This document shows positions 16,511 to 26,015 of a DNA stretch of 64,000 nt, in pieces; the first letter of the stretch is position 1, and every line of letters begins with the position of its first letter. Made by a program: the position numbers and the translations under genes. The notes beneath the pieces were generated by a model, which had not been told where the DNA came from, made no database searches, and was given only the letters and a program-made list of their open reading frames with translations. The stretch is from Arthrobacter sp. SDTb3-6 (GTDB taxonomy: Bacteria; Actinomycetota; Actinomycetes; Actinomycetales; Micrococcaceae): positions 1 through 64,000 of the forward strand of contig NZ_JAAMFN010000010.1 in the NCBI RefSeq assembly GCF_013376095.1, written 5' to 3'.

Positions 16511-18031
16511 GTGAGTGAACAATCAACCACGCCCCGCATCGCCATGCGCGGCATCTCCAAGAATTACGGAGGCGTACGAGCCATCCGGCAGGCGGAACTG
16601 ACAGTTCAGCCGGGCACCGTGCATGCTCTGGTCGGCGAAAATGGTGCCGGCAAGTCCACCCTGATCAAGATCCTCGCCGGCGCCGAACAGCCCGACACCG
16701 GCACCATCGAGTTCGACGGCAAAGCCGTATCGATCACGTCGACCACCGATGCCATCAAGCTCGGAGTCCAGACGGTGTACCAGGAACCGCAGCTCTTCCC
16801 GGAGCTGAGCATCACAGAAAACATCTTTATTGGACGCGAAATCAAGCGCGGGCCACGAGTTGACTGGGCTGCACAGGCGGCCCAGATCCACGAGTTGCTA
16901 GACATGATCGGCCTACCTCACAAATTGGCGACCGCTCCGGTCGGGGACCTTTCCATTGCACAGCAGCAGCAGGTGTCTATCGCCAAGGCAGTGGCGGGGG
17001 AGGCGAGCATCCTGATTCTCGATGAACCGTCGGCGATCCTTACAGACACTGAAATTAGCGTCTTGTTCTCCATTGTGCGGCGGCTGACAGAGCGCGGCGT
17101 TGCTGTCATCTACATCACGCACCGGCTCGATGAGCTCTTCGAGATCGCAGACACCGTCACTGTCATGCGGGATGGGGAAACACTGGACACGTATGCCATC
17201 CAGGATCTCACCGTGACCAAAATAGCCGAGCTCATGGTGGGTGGGATCGTCACCGAAAAGCGCGAAGTGCGTTCGTTTGACGATGTTGTCCCGACGCTTG
17301 AGTTGCACAATGTCGACGTTGGACAGCTTCTGCGGGGCATCGACCTCCAGATTCGTCCCGGTGAAATCCTGGGTCTCTACGGTCTGCTGGGGTCCGGTGT
17401 CGCCGAGATTGCCGAGGCCGTTTACGGCATGAAGCAGCCCACTGGCGGCCACATGCTGTATCAGGGAAAACGCATGGTGAACAAGGGGCCGGCAGCGGCC
17501 AGGCGGCGGGGCATCACGTTGGTGCCGGCCAATCGCTCGGCTCAGGGCGTTTTTTCCTTCCAAAGCATCCGGTTCAACATCTCCATTGGCGATCTGGCCA
17601 AACTCAGCCCGCTGAAAGGCTGGATCAACAGGCGCCGTGAACGCGAGATCGCACTGGACCTGATCAAGCGACTGGGCGTCAAAACTCCCAATGAAAACCA
17701 GCCAATCAGTGCCATGTCCGGCGGCAACGCCCAGAAGGTGGTCATCGCCCGCCAGCTGCTGTCCACGCCGAAGCTGCTGATCCTGGCCGAACCCACCCAA
17801 GGGGTGGATGTTGGAGCCAAAGAAGAAATACACCGCCTGATCGGCCACCTTGCCGAATCCGGCACCGCCGTTCTTGTCGTCACCACCGACCTTGCCGAGG
17901 TGTTGCGGATTTCCGACCGTGTTCTCGTGGTCAGGGAAGGCAAAATTGCAGCCGAATTTGGCACGGACGCGACCCAGGTCGACATCCTTGCCGCAGCCTC
18001 CGGCGCCATCTCCACTAGGAATGAATCATGA
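16511..18031 (+). CDS. sugar ABC transporter ATP-binding protein (two ATPase domains)
   Basis: A 506-residue protein with two fused ABC domains, as in RbsA/XylG-type proteins. The first domain has a Walker A GENGAGKST (42-50), a Q-loop with VYQEPQLF and a signature-like LSIAQQQQVSIAKA, with Walker B ILILDEPSA. The second has a degenerate Walker A (LYGLLGSGVAEI) and a good signature (MSGGNAQKVVIARQLL), as is normal for the family. GTG 16511 is chosen because family similarity begins there. The stop overlaps the first permease start (ATGA), so the genes are translationally coupled. Confidence 0.93.
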   Translation: MSEQSTTPRIAMRGISKNYGGVRAIRQAELTVQPGTVHALVGENGAGKSTLIKILAGAEQPDTGTIEFDGKAVSITSTTDAIKLGVQTVYQEPQLFPELSITENIFIGREIKRGPRVDWAAQAAQIHELLDMIGLPHKLATAPVGDLSIAQQQQVSIAKAVAGEASILILDEPSAILTDTEISVLFSIVRRLTERGVAVIYITHRLDELFEIADTVTVMRDGETLDTYAIQDLTVTKIAELMVGGIVTEKREVRSFDDVVPTLELHNVDVGQLLRGIDLQIRPGEILGLYGLLGSGVAEIAEAVYGMKQPTGGHMLYQGKRMVNKGPAAARRRGITLVPANRSAQGVFSFQSIRFNISIGDLAKLSPLKGWINRRREREIALDLIKRLGVKTPNENQPISAMSGGNAQKVVIARQLLSTPKLLILAEPTQGVDVGAKEEIHRLIGHLAESGTAVLVVTTDLAEVLRISDRVLVVREGKIAAEFGTDATQVDILAAASGAISTRNES

Positions 18032-19047
18032 GTACCAATCTGGAATCCCGCTCTCCGGCCACGGACGGGACCCCCGCGCCGCGGAAAATACTGCCCAGCC
18101 TGGTCACCGGACAGGAAGGTGTCCTTATCGGCATCATCGCCGTCCTTTGGATCCTGCTGGGCTTGCTGACTCCTGCCTTTTTGACTTCCGGTTCCATTCT
18201 GCCGCTACTGGTAGCAGTCGCCCCGATTGCCTTGATCGGGGTCGGGATGACGTTCATTATCATCACCGCTGGTATCGACGTGTCCGTGGCGGCCGCGATC
18301 ATGGTCACCGCAGTCATCACCTCCCAGACCATGGTGGCCACAGGCATCCCACTGATCCCTGCCGTCCTGCTTTCCATCGGGGTGGGGGCGTTGCTCGGTT
18401 TGGTCAACGGCCTCCTTGTTGCCTACGGCAAGATTCACGCCATCATCATCACTTTCGGCACAGCAAATGTCTTCCAGTTCATCGGCCTGCGCTTCTTCGG
18501 GTCATCCACGGTCAACGGACTGCCCGATACTTTCGATGTCTTCGGACGTGGCGAAGCGGGACGGACGCTGGGCATCCCGCACAGCTTCGCCATCACCCTA
18601 CTCGTGGTGGCCGTCGCATGGTGGTACCTGCGGCATGCCGCCAGCGGACGGCATCTCTTTGCCATCGGCGGAAACGAGAACGCCGCCCGGCTGGCGGGCA
18701 TCAAGGTCAAACCATTGGTGCTCATGACCTACGTGATCACCGGTGCCCTGGTCGGACTGGCAGCCTGCTTCTTCATCGGCCAGGGCACATCGACCCTTGA
18801 GCAGTCCGTCGGTGCCGGCCGCGAACTATTGGTGATCGCCGCCGTCGTCATCGGTGGAACATCGATTCTCGGTGGCCGAGGCACTGTGTTTGGAACTCTC
18901 CTTGGCGCCATTCTTGTTCAGACGGTCACCTCAGGTGTCACCCAATTGGGTTGGCCCTCTCAGCTCTCGGACCTCTTTGTCGGAGTGGCCATTATTGCAG
19001 CAGTCGGAACGGATATTCTCCGTGAACGCTCCAGGAGGAAGTCATGA
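18028..19047 (+). CDS. sugar ABC transporter permease 1
   Basis: A 339-residue protein with 8-10 membrane helices of the RbsC/BPD_transp_2 family. The conserved loop GITFGIDVSVAAAIM-like sequence is present as IIITAGIDVSVAAAIMVTAV, and the cytoplasmic coupling segment as GGNENAARLAGIKVKPL. The start overlaps the ATPase stop and the stop overlaps the next permease start (both ATGA). The pair of permeases forms the membrane channel for the sugar bound by the lipoprotein. Confidence 0.93.
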   Translation: MSTNLESRSPATDGTPAPRKILPSLVTGQEGVLIGIIAVLWILLGLLTPAFLTSGSILPLLVAVAPIALIGVGMTFIIITAGIDVSVAAAIMVTAVITSQTMVATGIPLIPAVLLSIGVGALLGLVNGLLVAYGKIHAIIITFGTANVFQFIGLRFFGSSTVNGLPDTFDVFGRGEAGRTLGIPHSFAITLLVVAVAWWYLRHAASGRHLFAIGGNENAARLAGIKVKPLVLMTYVITGALVGLAACFFIGQGTSTLEQSVGAGRELLVIAAVVIGGTSILGGRGTVFGTLLGAILVQTVTSGVTQLGWPSQLSDLFVGVAIIAAVGTDILRERSRRKS

Positions 19048-20126
19048 CTACCACAGCACTCAAAAACAACGAAGTTGGACACCGGCAAGAGAACCTCGGC
19101 TACAGGGCGGTGAGAATGCTGCTCACGCAGCGGATCGCCCTCCTGGGTTTGCTGATCGTGGTGGTCCTGGCGATCATGACATCATTGGACTTCGCCGGAG
19201 CGCTGAGCGGTTCCTACGACGCGGACTATCTGGCCGCGGCCTTGATCAGCGCCGTGCCCCTGGCAATGCTTGGTCTGGCCCAACTGATGGTCATCCTCTC
19301 CGGCCGTGGCGGCATCGATTTGTCTGTCGGTGCCATGGTGTCATTGTGTGGCATCGTTTTCGGGTACTCCTACGGGATTTGGGACCTGGGACTCTTCCCC
19401 GCCATCCTGATCACTGCAGTTGCAGGCGTCCTCTGCGGAGCGCTCAACGGATTCCTTGTCGCCTACATGGGTTTCCCTCCGTTGATTGCGACACTGGCGA
19501 CGTTCTATGCATTGAAGTCCCTGGCCCTGATCGTCAGCGGACAAAAACCCATTAGCACGCTGCAGATCCAGGACTTCTTCTCGGCAGCACAATCAGTGGA
19601 AATTCCGGTCATCGGCCACAGCCTGCCGGACGTCCCTTTGGGCATCTTCACCTTCCTGATACCTACCGCCTTGCTTGCCTGGGTGCTCCTGAACCGAACC
19701 ACCTTCGGCCGGCGGCTGTACGCGCTGGGAACCAACGACGTCGCCGCAATTTGGGCCGGTGTCGACACCCGCGCCAACAGAATGCTGGCCTACGTGCTCT
19801 CGGGCCTGATTTCTGGTCTGGTTGCCATCGTCATCGTCGCCCAGTTTGCCTCCGCCCGGCCCGACGCCGGCGTATCCGGCAACGGACTGGCCTTGCCGGC
19901 AATCACCATCGCCGTACTCGGCGGCGTAGCGATCACCGGCGGAATCGGCAGAGTGTCAGGGATCCTGCTCGCCACCCTGCTCATAGTCTGGCTCAACGCC
20001 GGCATCCTGCTGGCATTCGCAGGCAACGAAGGCACCCAGCTCCAGCTGCTGGCCCTTGGCCTGCTGCTCATTGGCGCCTCACTCCTGAACAACGTGACGC
20101 GCAAGAAGTTCGGCGTACTTCACTGA
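19044..20126 (+). CDS. sugar ABC transporter permease 2
   Basis: A 360-residue membrane protein of the same RbsC-like family (LSGRGGIDLSVGAMVSLCGI; coupling segment LGTNDVAAIWAGVDTRAN). It has about 10 helices. The ATGA start overlaps permease 1, which indicates a heterodimeric channel. It is followed by a GC-rich hairpin before the kinase gene. Confidence 0.92.
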   Translation: MTTTALKNNEVGHRQENLGYRAVRMLLTQRIALLGLLIVVVLAIMTSLDFAGALSGSYDADYLAAALISAVPLAMLGLAQLMVILSGRGGIDLSVGAMVSLCGIVFGYSYGIWDLGLFPAILITAVAGVLCGALNGFLVAYMGFPPLIATLATFYALKSLALIVSGQKPISTLQIQDFFSAAQSVEIPVIGHSLPDVPLGIFTFLIPTALLAWVLLNRTTFGRRLYALGTNDVAAIWAGVDTRANRMLAYVLSGLISGLVAIVIVAQFASARPDAGVSGNGLALPAITIAVLGGVAITGGIGRVSGILLATLLIVWLNAGILLAFAGNEGTQLQLLALGLLLIGASLLNNVTRKKFGVLH

Positions 20127-20140
20127 CCGGCCGCCTTGCT

Positions 20141-20164
20141 CCGGATGCCCCCAGGGGCATCCGG
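20141..20164 (+). terminator. hairpin between permease and kinase genes
   Basis: CCGGATGCCCC-CA-GGGGCATCCGG is a perfect 11-bp stem with a very short loop and no following T-run. It could lower read-through into the kinase gene or stabilise the transporter mRNA. Confidence 0.5.
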
Positions 20165-20289
20165 ATCAAGACAGCGCCACGGGAATCCTCCTGGCGCAGC
20201 GGCCGAGGAATCGCCGGCCCACCCTTAGTCTTTAGAACGAACTCCGCACAGACCCGATGCTGGCGGACCATCATCCTGAAAGTATCCCG

Positions 20290-21222
20290 ATGAATCCTTC
20301 TGTTGCGCCAGCTGTCTCTCCCGACGTGATAGTTGTCGGTGAAGCCCTTATCGACGTAGTCCACGCCCGAGGTACCGCCTCTGAGCATCCCGGCGGTTCA
20401 CCCGCCAACGTAGCCTACGGCCTCGCACGCCTTGGTGTTTCAACCGGATTCCTCACCGCCATCGGTAACGACGCCCGCGGCCATGCCATTCACGCCCATC
20501 TGACAGGCGCTGGCGTTGAACTTCTCCCCGGTTCCCAGTCCATGCCCACCACATCAACAGCAACGGCAACACTGGCCGACGACGGGTCCGCCAGTTACAC
20601 ATTCGACCTCACCTGGGACTTGGCCTCCGCTACACCCACACACCAGCCAAAGATCCTCCACACCGGGTCAATCGCCAGCTTTCTCGCCCCCGGCTCCGGC
20701 AAGGTCAGATCCATCCTGCAACACTATGCCGGGACCAGCACCATCACCTATGACCCAAACATCCGGCCCGACCTGCTCGGCAGCCACCACGAAGCCCTAG
20801 CCATCTTCGAAGACCTCGTACCGCTGACCAATGTGGTCAAACTCAGCAATGAAGACGCCGCCTGGCTCTACCCGAACAAATCGCCCAAGGACGCTGGCCG
20901 ACACATAATCAACCTGGGCACCGACCTAGTGGCAGTCACACTAGGAGCAGAAGGATCCCAGCTCCTGACCGCCGTAACGGACGTCAACATCCCGGCGGCC
21001 CCGTCAATAGTGGCAGACACCATAGGCGCCGGGGATTCCTACATGGCAGCATTTATCTCCGGCCTCCTCACCAGAAACACCCACGGCTGGACAACCTCCG
21101 TTCTAGAACCAATCGGCAGAATGGCTGCCATGGCAGCCGCCATCACCGTCCGACGACCAGGGGCGAACCCTCCCACCACCGATGAACTGCAGGCCCACTT
21201 GGAACAACCAACAGCCTGCTAG
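20290..21222 (+). CDS. PfkB-family sugar kinase, probable fructokinase
   Basis: A 310-residue kinase. The N-terminal PfkB signature is at about residues 36-52 (GGSPANVAYGLARLG). The C-terminal ATP/catalytic signature is DTIGAGDSYMAAFISGLL, in which the Asp of GAGD is the catalytic base. The gene lies 163 bp after the transporter on the same strand. As the epimerase would produce D-fructose, phosphorylation to fructose 6-phosphate completes entry into glycolysis (inference). ATG 20290 gives the normal N-terminus; the in-frame ATG 20257 adds a short, atypical extension. Codon use shifts slightly from the ABC genes, with more A in third positions. Confidence 0.88.
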   Translation: MNPSVAPAVSPDVIVVGEALIDVVHARGTASEHPGGSPANVAYGLARLGVSTGFLTAIGNDARGHAIHAHLTGAGVELLPGSQSMPTTSTATATLADDGSASYTFDLTWDLASATPTHQPKILHTGSIASFLAPGSGKVRSILQHYAGTSTITYDPNIRPDLLGSHHEALAIFEDLVPLTNVVKLSNEDAAWLYPNKSPKDAGRHIINLGTDLVAVTLGAEGSQLLTAVTDVNIPAAPSIVADTIGAGDSYMAAFISGLLTRNTHGWTTSVLEPIGRMAAMAAAITVRRPGANPPTTDELQAHLEQPTAC

Positions 21223-21462
21223 TCCGTGCCTCATTCCGTGATGGCCGCCCTCCAAACGGCAACGGTCTGGGTGATCAGGAAGATCGAAGAAGACGGTCCT
21301 GACGCCTTCATACGCGTGAGTTTTGTTCTGTTCCAAGTCGCTGAGTCCCGGAAGTACGGCGATCGAAGGCCCAAGTAGTGATTGGACCTGCTCGTCGCTG
21401 TCCGGCCGATTTCAGGAAATTCAGAATCGCGGAATCTAGCCATTTTTTGTGACTGAACGGTG
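21223..21462. other. intergenic after the kinase gene
   Basis: No gene and no clear terminator hairpin are visible. The region leads into the unusual left arm of site C. Confidence 0.4.
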
Positions 21463-21786
21463 AAAATGATGACCATCAGGTGCTGAAAGAGATGACCAGA
21501 AACTCAGGAAAACTCTGTTGAATTAGATGAATAAAAGATGACCGGGGCCATTTTTGCCTCTTAAAGGGGCTCTGACCTGTGGGGTATAACTGCAGGTCAG
21601 AGGCCCTTTATGTGCCCCGGGCCGGACTCGAACCGGCGGCCAAGAGAAACTCAGGAGTCTCATGCCAACAGTCATCGTTTCACGTCAAAAACTGCGTGTT
21701 TCCGGGGGAGTGCGGGGCTACGGGGTCCCTTTGATATGCCAAGGATTGCCATGGGTTTTCGTTCAAAAACGTGAGTAAAACGTGAC
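21463..21786 (+). repeat. attachment-like site C with a different left arm
   Basis: The core at 21590-21646 and the right arm (CAAAAACGTGA at 21764-21774, AAAACGTGA at 21777-21785) match the other sites. The left side lacks AAAACGTGA. Instead it has three copies of another motif: AAAATGATGACC (21463), AAAGAGATGACC (21486) and AAAAGATGACC (21533). The core hairpin is partly kept (GGGGCTCTGACCTG with CAGGTCAGAGGCCC), as at the tRNA site E. This suggests the left neighbour was brought in by an integrase with a different arm specificity. Confidence 0.65.
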
Positions 21787-22622
21787 GAGGCCTCGTAACG
21801 TAGCGCCGAAGCTGCTTGTTGAAGGCCGTTTGTAGGTTCATCGACACGGTGGACGGTATGTCACCGGTTGTCGAGATCAGGATATTGCGTGCCAACAAGC
21901 TGTGTTGTTCGGAATGCTGATTTGGACAAAGCTCGAACCCGTCCCAGCGGGGCCAAAAGGCTACTTGGAGGTGCCGATTTCACAGCAAGAATGGACGTGA
22001 ATTGTGTCGTTCCTAGATGGAAAGCACTCATTCAGTCATCGATTTGCGGTTCTGGTTGGCCTGAAATGGGATCAGTTTCGTGAGTCAAAATACGAACGGA
22101 TAGTAGACCGTGTGCAGAATAAGTTGCGATCGCCCAGCCGGATGCAGGCTCGATTTTTGGTATGAAGCCTGCTTGATCTTGCCCTCGAGTTGCAGATCCG
22201 GCATGTTCCGCTCCGATAGTGGTGAGGGGGTGTTTGCAAAGTCGTCCAGCTGACTGTGAGACCAGCTCGCTTGTGGGCTCGTGCCGAGTATATTCGGGCC
22301 GGGGTAGCTTTGGCAAGGATTCGCTCGCCTTTCAAGCGCAGGACCGTGATCTAGCTATTTCGTAGGGATGCCAGGACTCGAGGTGCAGTGCCTCGCCTGA
22401 TCTGACATTTCTACCGTCGTCCCGTCATGTCCCTTTCCAGGGCAAGCCGTATTAGACGCTTCAACAGCCGCGCCACTTGGAAGCTATGAGAACCTGTTTC
22501 CTCAGCGTGGAGGCCAGTGAGGTGACGATTTACATGGTCTGCGGTGAAGAACCGTTTCACGGGCGTTGAACTCATGTGTGCTGTTACCGATTGAATCGGA
22601 AATTACGACGATAATTTCCAGT
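21787..22622. other. intergenic, right flank of site C
   Basis: To about 22110 it is closely related to 26016-26325 right of site D, including the blocks GGATATTGCGTGCCAAC and GTGTCGTTCCTAGATGG. It is a conserved element end without a credible gene. From 22110 to 22622 nothing further is recognised. Confidence 0.5.
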
Positions 22623-23411
22623 ATGACTATTGAAACCTCACTTCGATCAATACGCGCCACGTACGCCGATCTAGACGGGTGGCAGGAGCGAGCTCGACGA
22701 ATGCCGCCTGAGCAACCTGAGCGTGGTAGCCCACTCGCAGTGGACGACACCGTGTACCCGTGGCACGCCATTAGCGAGGCGGCCCGACTTTCATTGATGA
22801 CATCGGGCGAGCATCTGCGACTAGCCCGAACGTCGATCGAGGCTGGTCAGGTCTATCCCAGCGCGCACTTCACCGTGCTTCGTGGTGCACTGGTGGGGGC
22901 AGCGCCAGCAGTATGGATTCTGGCAGCGGAAGAACCGGCGAAGCGTCAAGAACGCGGACTCACATTGATTGATGAGATGTATCGGCAACTGCAGACGTAC
23001 TATGGGGAGCTGGCGGCCTCTCAGTTGACCGCGGAAGAACGAGCAGCTCTCAAGGGCCAGGTCGATTGGTGCATGGAGCGGCGGGGGCAAGTCGCGAAGG
23101 TTCGTCGAACGAATACAAAGCTCATTCAAACCGACGTCATCAAGTGGGCCCTGCATCATCGCTTCCCAGATGATCAACGACGCAGTGCGGGGAGATTACT
23201 CTGGCGGCAGGTGAGTGCTGACGCACACGTCTTAGGGTGGTCCATGTTCCAGCGCGGGAATGTGGTGACTTCGGACCGTCGCTCCGGCTTGGGAGTGAGC
23301 GAGTCCGGCGGGGACCTGTCACATATCGCCGAACCGTTCGTGGCTATTCATCTCCTCCTAAAGGAGGGCTGGTCTTTATTTGACCGCCTCTGTGAGTCCC
23401 CAGCACTATGA
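22623..23411 (+). CDS. hypothetical protein, 262 aa
   Basis: A soluble, mainly helical protein from ATG 22623 (MTIETSLRSIRATYADLDGW). It has no signal peptide and no membrane segment. The middle (FTVLRGALVGAAPAVWILAA) and the end (HIAEPFVAIHLLLKEGWSLF) are hydrophobic helices of the sort found in small regulatory or HEPN-like proteins, but the HEPN RxxxxH motif is not evident. I do not recognise a family. It sits alone in the 4.2-kb C-D cassette, upstream of a convergent DUF4238 gene. Confidence 0.6.
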   Translation: MTIETSLRSIRATYADLDGWQERARRMPPEQPERGSPLAVDDTVYPWHAISEAARLSLMTSGEHLRLARTSIEAGQVYPSAHFTVLRGALVGAAPAVWILAAEEPAKRQERGLTLIDEMYRQLQTYYGELAASQLTAEERAALKGQVDWCMERRGQVAKVRRTNTKLIQTDVIKWALHHRFPDDQRRSAGRLLWRQVSADAHVLGWSMFQRGNVVTSDRRSGLGVSESGGDLSHIAEPFVAIHLLLKEGWSLFDRLCESPAL

Positions 23412-23595
23412 TTTCCTGACGAAGGGACCGACGCTCGGTGAGGATCCTTTGCTGAAACTGCAAGGGGTGAAAGTCGTGACTCACGCTAATGCCGATGCTG
23501 AGGACGGGAGTGCATTCCGAATCCGGGTTCGCAGCGGCCGGCCGAAACTCGTATTGCCTTGCCAAGAAGCAGCCCTCCGCTTCGCCATGTAGCGG

Positions 23596-24639
23596 CTAGC
23601 GGCTGTCATAGGTACGTTTGGCATGCTCCAAGTGCTCTGACATTTGGCGCACCGCATCGAGAGGATTGACGACCGGGTTTGGTTCCGCAGTCAGGTCCTC
23701 ATGTTCCCACGAATGGAGGTCCAGCCATCGTCGTTCAATCCCCATATTTGGCGGCATCGCGTCGTAATACATGATCGACTGGGAGGCCGTGGAGTCTCGG
23801 CGTTTCGCCGTGTCCTGAATGATGGACTCGTGCATCTTCAACCGTGGATCATGTTCCGGGTGGAAGAAGATGTGGCGATGGGCGGTCGCAATAATGAGAT
23901 CGTTGAGCGCCATCGCCAGCCCACCGGGGAGATTGATCCTGTGGTCTCGTCTCAGTCGAGGCTGGTCATTGTGCAACGCGCCGGGCAGGTATAGGAACCG
24001 GTGCGGGTCGAGTGGGACATAGATGTCCCAGTAGCTTGCAGCGCGCAGTTGGTCCTCATCGTCCTGCCCATTGATGATTTGAACGGGAACGTCGGAAGTG
24101 AACAGACACAGGTTCGTAAACCCAATGCCCCATGGTCGTCGCGCCAGAAGAAAGGCGAGCGGTCCGATCTCTCGCGCAATGTACTCCAGGTGGGGATTGT
24201 TGCTAGCTAGCCGTGAGGGAAACGGCAGCGACTCGCCATCCAGTTTCCTTAGTCGTTCTCTTTGACGGGCTGTTCTGAGGATCTGTGCAGCGATCCACCA
24301 TGCAATGGCATGCCGGGTTTCGTCCCGTGTCGGCCATTTTCCAGGCAGGGCACTATCAGCCGGTAGGCGCCCTTTATCGAGCACGAAACGAAATGCGGTG
24401 GCCGCCTCACCCTCTATGATCCCCAAGAATTGCTCCATATGGTGATGGGGCACCCCTTCAGGATCGGTCCCCCAGTAGAAGCCCTTGGCGGACCCCACAT
24501 TGCGGATTCCTTGCGTGAAGTCGGTTTGGGGCCTATCTGCAAGGGCCGCTTGGATAACCTGGGTGGTTGCCGCCTGCTTGGCAAAGCGTTTGAGGTACAT
24601 CACCGGCACGATGTGGTCGTTCGTGCTACCTGGCTTCAT
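23596..24639 (-). CDS. DUF4238 domain-containing protein
   Basis: A 347-residue protein that starts with the DUF4238 hallmark (TNDHIVPVMYLKRFA at residues 6-20). An aromatic- and Trp-rich core follows (GSAKGFYWGTDPEGVPHHHM; NLCLFTSDVPVQIINGQD; LDPHRFLYLPG). AAGGAGG lies nine bases before ATG 24639. DUF4238 proteins are widespread in bacterial islands; the conserved H and the later DxPV-type stretch suggest an enzyme, possibly a nuclease, but its activity is unresolved. It converges with the preceding gene. Confidence 0.8.
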   Translation of the reverse strand: MKPGSTNDHIVPVMYLKRFAKQAATTQVIQAALADRPQTDFTQGIRNVGSAKGFYWGTDPEGVPHHHMEQFLGIIEGEAATAFRFVLDKGRLPADSALPGKWPTRDETRHAIAWWIAAQILRTARQRERLRKLDGESLPFPSRLASNNPHLEYIAREIGPLAFLLARRPWGIGFTNLCLFTSDVPVQIINGQDDEDQLRAASYWDIYVPLDPHRFLYLPGALHNDQPRLRRDHRINLPGGLAMALNDLIIATAHRHIFFHPEHDPRLKMHESIIQDTAKRRDSTASQSIMYYDAMPPNMGIERRWLDLHSWEHEDLTAEPNPVVNPLDAVRQMSEHLEHAKRTYDSR

Positions 24640-24915
24640 CTTCCCTGCCCCTCCTTGAATTTCTCGCAGCTGTCCGGCGCAAGAGCGCAATACTGAATTG
24701 AATATATCCTTCCCGTCACTCTAGGCGCGTCTTCCCGCTATACACGGTGCACTGACGCTGGACGTCTAGGCAGATCTGATCCAAAACTTTGGGTGCCACT
24801 GGCTCCGGTAGAGGATTCGCTTTCGGAACTCCTTGGCGGTCCTGTTGGACGTTCCGTTCGCGGGACATGGCCGGTGCTAACTGATCTAGAACTGCCGAAG
24901 TGGGATGCTAGTTCC

Positions 24916-25422
24916 GTGGACTTGAAAACAATCACCAATGCGCCAGCAATTGTCATTCGCCCGTATCGTCCCGCTGATGCTGCAGACACCATGGCGATAT
25001 TCCTCGCCGCCGTGACCGATACCGCTGCCGCCGACTACTCACCGGAGCAGATTCAGGCGTGGGCACGCCCAGAAACGCGCGAACTATCCACCTGGCACGC
25101 CGCGATGCACGCGAGGAACAGTTACGTCGCGATCGTCGATGGAGAGCCAGCAGGCTTCTCAGACGTAGACCGGTTTGGGTATATAGACATGATGTTCGTG
25201 GACCCTCGTTTCCTAGGACTTGGGGTAGCACGGCAACTGCTTGCCCATGTGGAGGCCTACGCACGTGCAGGGCGCCTGACAGAGTTGACGGCCAATGTCA
25301 GCATCACGGCCAGACCCTTCTTCGAGCGATACGGATTCACCGTCGAGGCGAAACAACATCCTGTGATGATCGGCGTACAACTAACCAACTACGCAATGAA
25401 GAAGAACCTACTGAGCAACTGA
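24916..25422 (+). CDS. GNAT-family N-acetyltransferase
   Basis: A 168-residue protein from GTG 24916 with the GNAT fold: IRPYRPADAADTMAIFLAAV at the N-terminus, the beta4 segment RFGYIDMMFVDPRFLG, then the acetyl-CoA loop GLGVARQLLAHVEAYA (Q/RxxGxG/A-like). The end is FFERYGFTVEAKQHPVMIG. The sequence resembles the YafP subgroup (SPEQIQAWA). A longer frame begins at ATG 24793, but its extra 41 residues have no family similarity, so the start is uncertain. The substrate is unknown; YafP-like enzymes have been linked to genotoxin tolerance. Confidence 0.8.
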   Translation: MDLKTITNAPAIVIRPYRPADAADTMAIFLAAVTDTAAADYSPEQIQAWARPETRELSTWHAAMHARNSYVAIVDGEPAGFSDVDRFGYIDMMFVDPRFLGLGVARQLLAHVEAYARAGRLTELTANVSITARPFFERYGFTVEAKQHPVMIGVQLTNYAMKKNLLSN

Positions 25423-25654
25423 TCCACATCAAGAACGAAGTAGTTCCCAGCGGCAACAGTCCCGCTAAAAGGTTCCCTATTACTGGATAGTGAGTCGACA
25501 CTTGGCCGATTGAATGAGCATCGCGTCGGAAATCTCTTGTCCCAAACCACCGTTAGGCTAGTGGTTCGAAGCTTACCGTCCGAGTCAGCGACGGGATCAG
25601 GACGATCGGAGGCCCAATAGTTAGCAGCCGCCGGCTGAAATAACGCTGATTCGG

Positions 25655-25680
25655 AAAAACCGCGGATTCCCGCGGTTTTT
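25655..25680. terminator. bidirectional terminator left of site D
   Basis: AAAAACCGCGG-ATTC-CCGCGGTTTTT: a perfect 11-bp stem, A-run before and T-run after, so it can stop transcription on both strands. Degenerate versions lie at the same place left of sites A and B. It would insulate neighbouring elements. Confidence 0.85.
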
Positions 25681-25693
25681 CTGCCCCGTAGGT

Positions 25694-26015
25694 TGAAAAA
25701 CGTGACAACAGGCGCGGATTAATCGGATCTCAAGGGTCAAAAACGTGATCAACTTTTCGTTCAAAAACGTGAGTTGAACGTGATTTGTCCTTTCCGAGCG
25801 GCCGTCGAAAACAGTATAACCGCAGGTCAGAGGCCCTTTTTGTGCCCCGGACTGGAATCGAACCAGCGACCAAGAGAAACTCAGGAGTCTCATGCCAAAG
25901 GCCTCCATTGACCGCCAAAAACAGCGTGTTTCCCGGGGAGTGCGGAACAACACGGTCCCTTTGATATCCCAAGGACTGCCGTGGGTTGTCGTTCAAAAAC
26001 GTGAGTAAAACGTGA
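25694..26015 (+). repeat. attachment-like site D, complete
   Basis: Left arm: GAAAAACGTGA at about 25695-25705, TCAAAAACGTGA near 25737-25748, TCAAAAACGTGA near 25761-25772 and TGAACGTGA just after. Core: CCGCAGGTCAGAGG from 25820, then a minus-strand tRNA 3' fragment to 25877 whose T-arm is the same as at site B. Right arm: CAAAAACGTGA from 25994 and AAAACGTGA to 26015. It is the left boundary of the 36.5-kb segment with the conjugative element. Confidence 0.75.

Noticed and set aside
3806-25885. tRNA genes at sites A, B, C and D
   Set aside because: Only the 3' third (acceptor half, T-arm and part of the anticodon arm) is present; no D-arm or 5' acceptor strand follows. They are attachment-site fragments.
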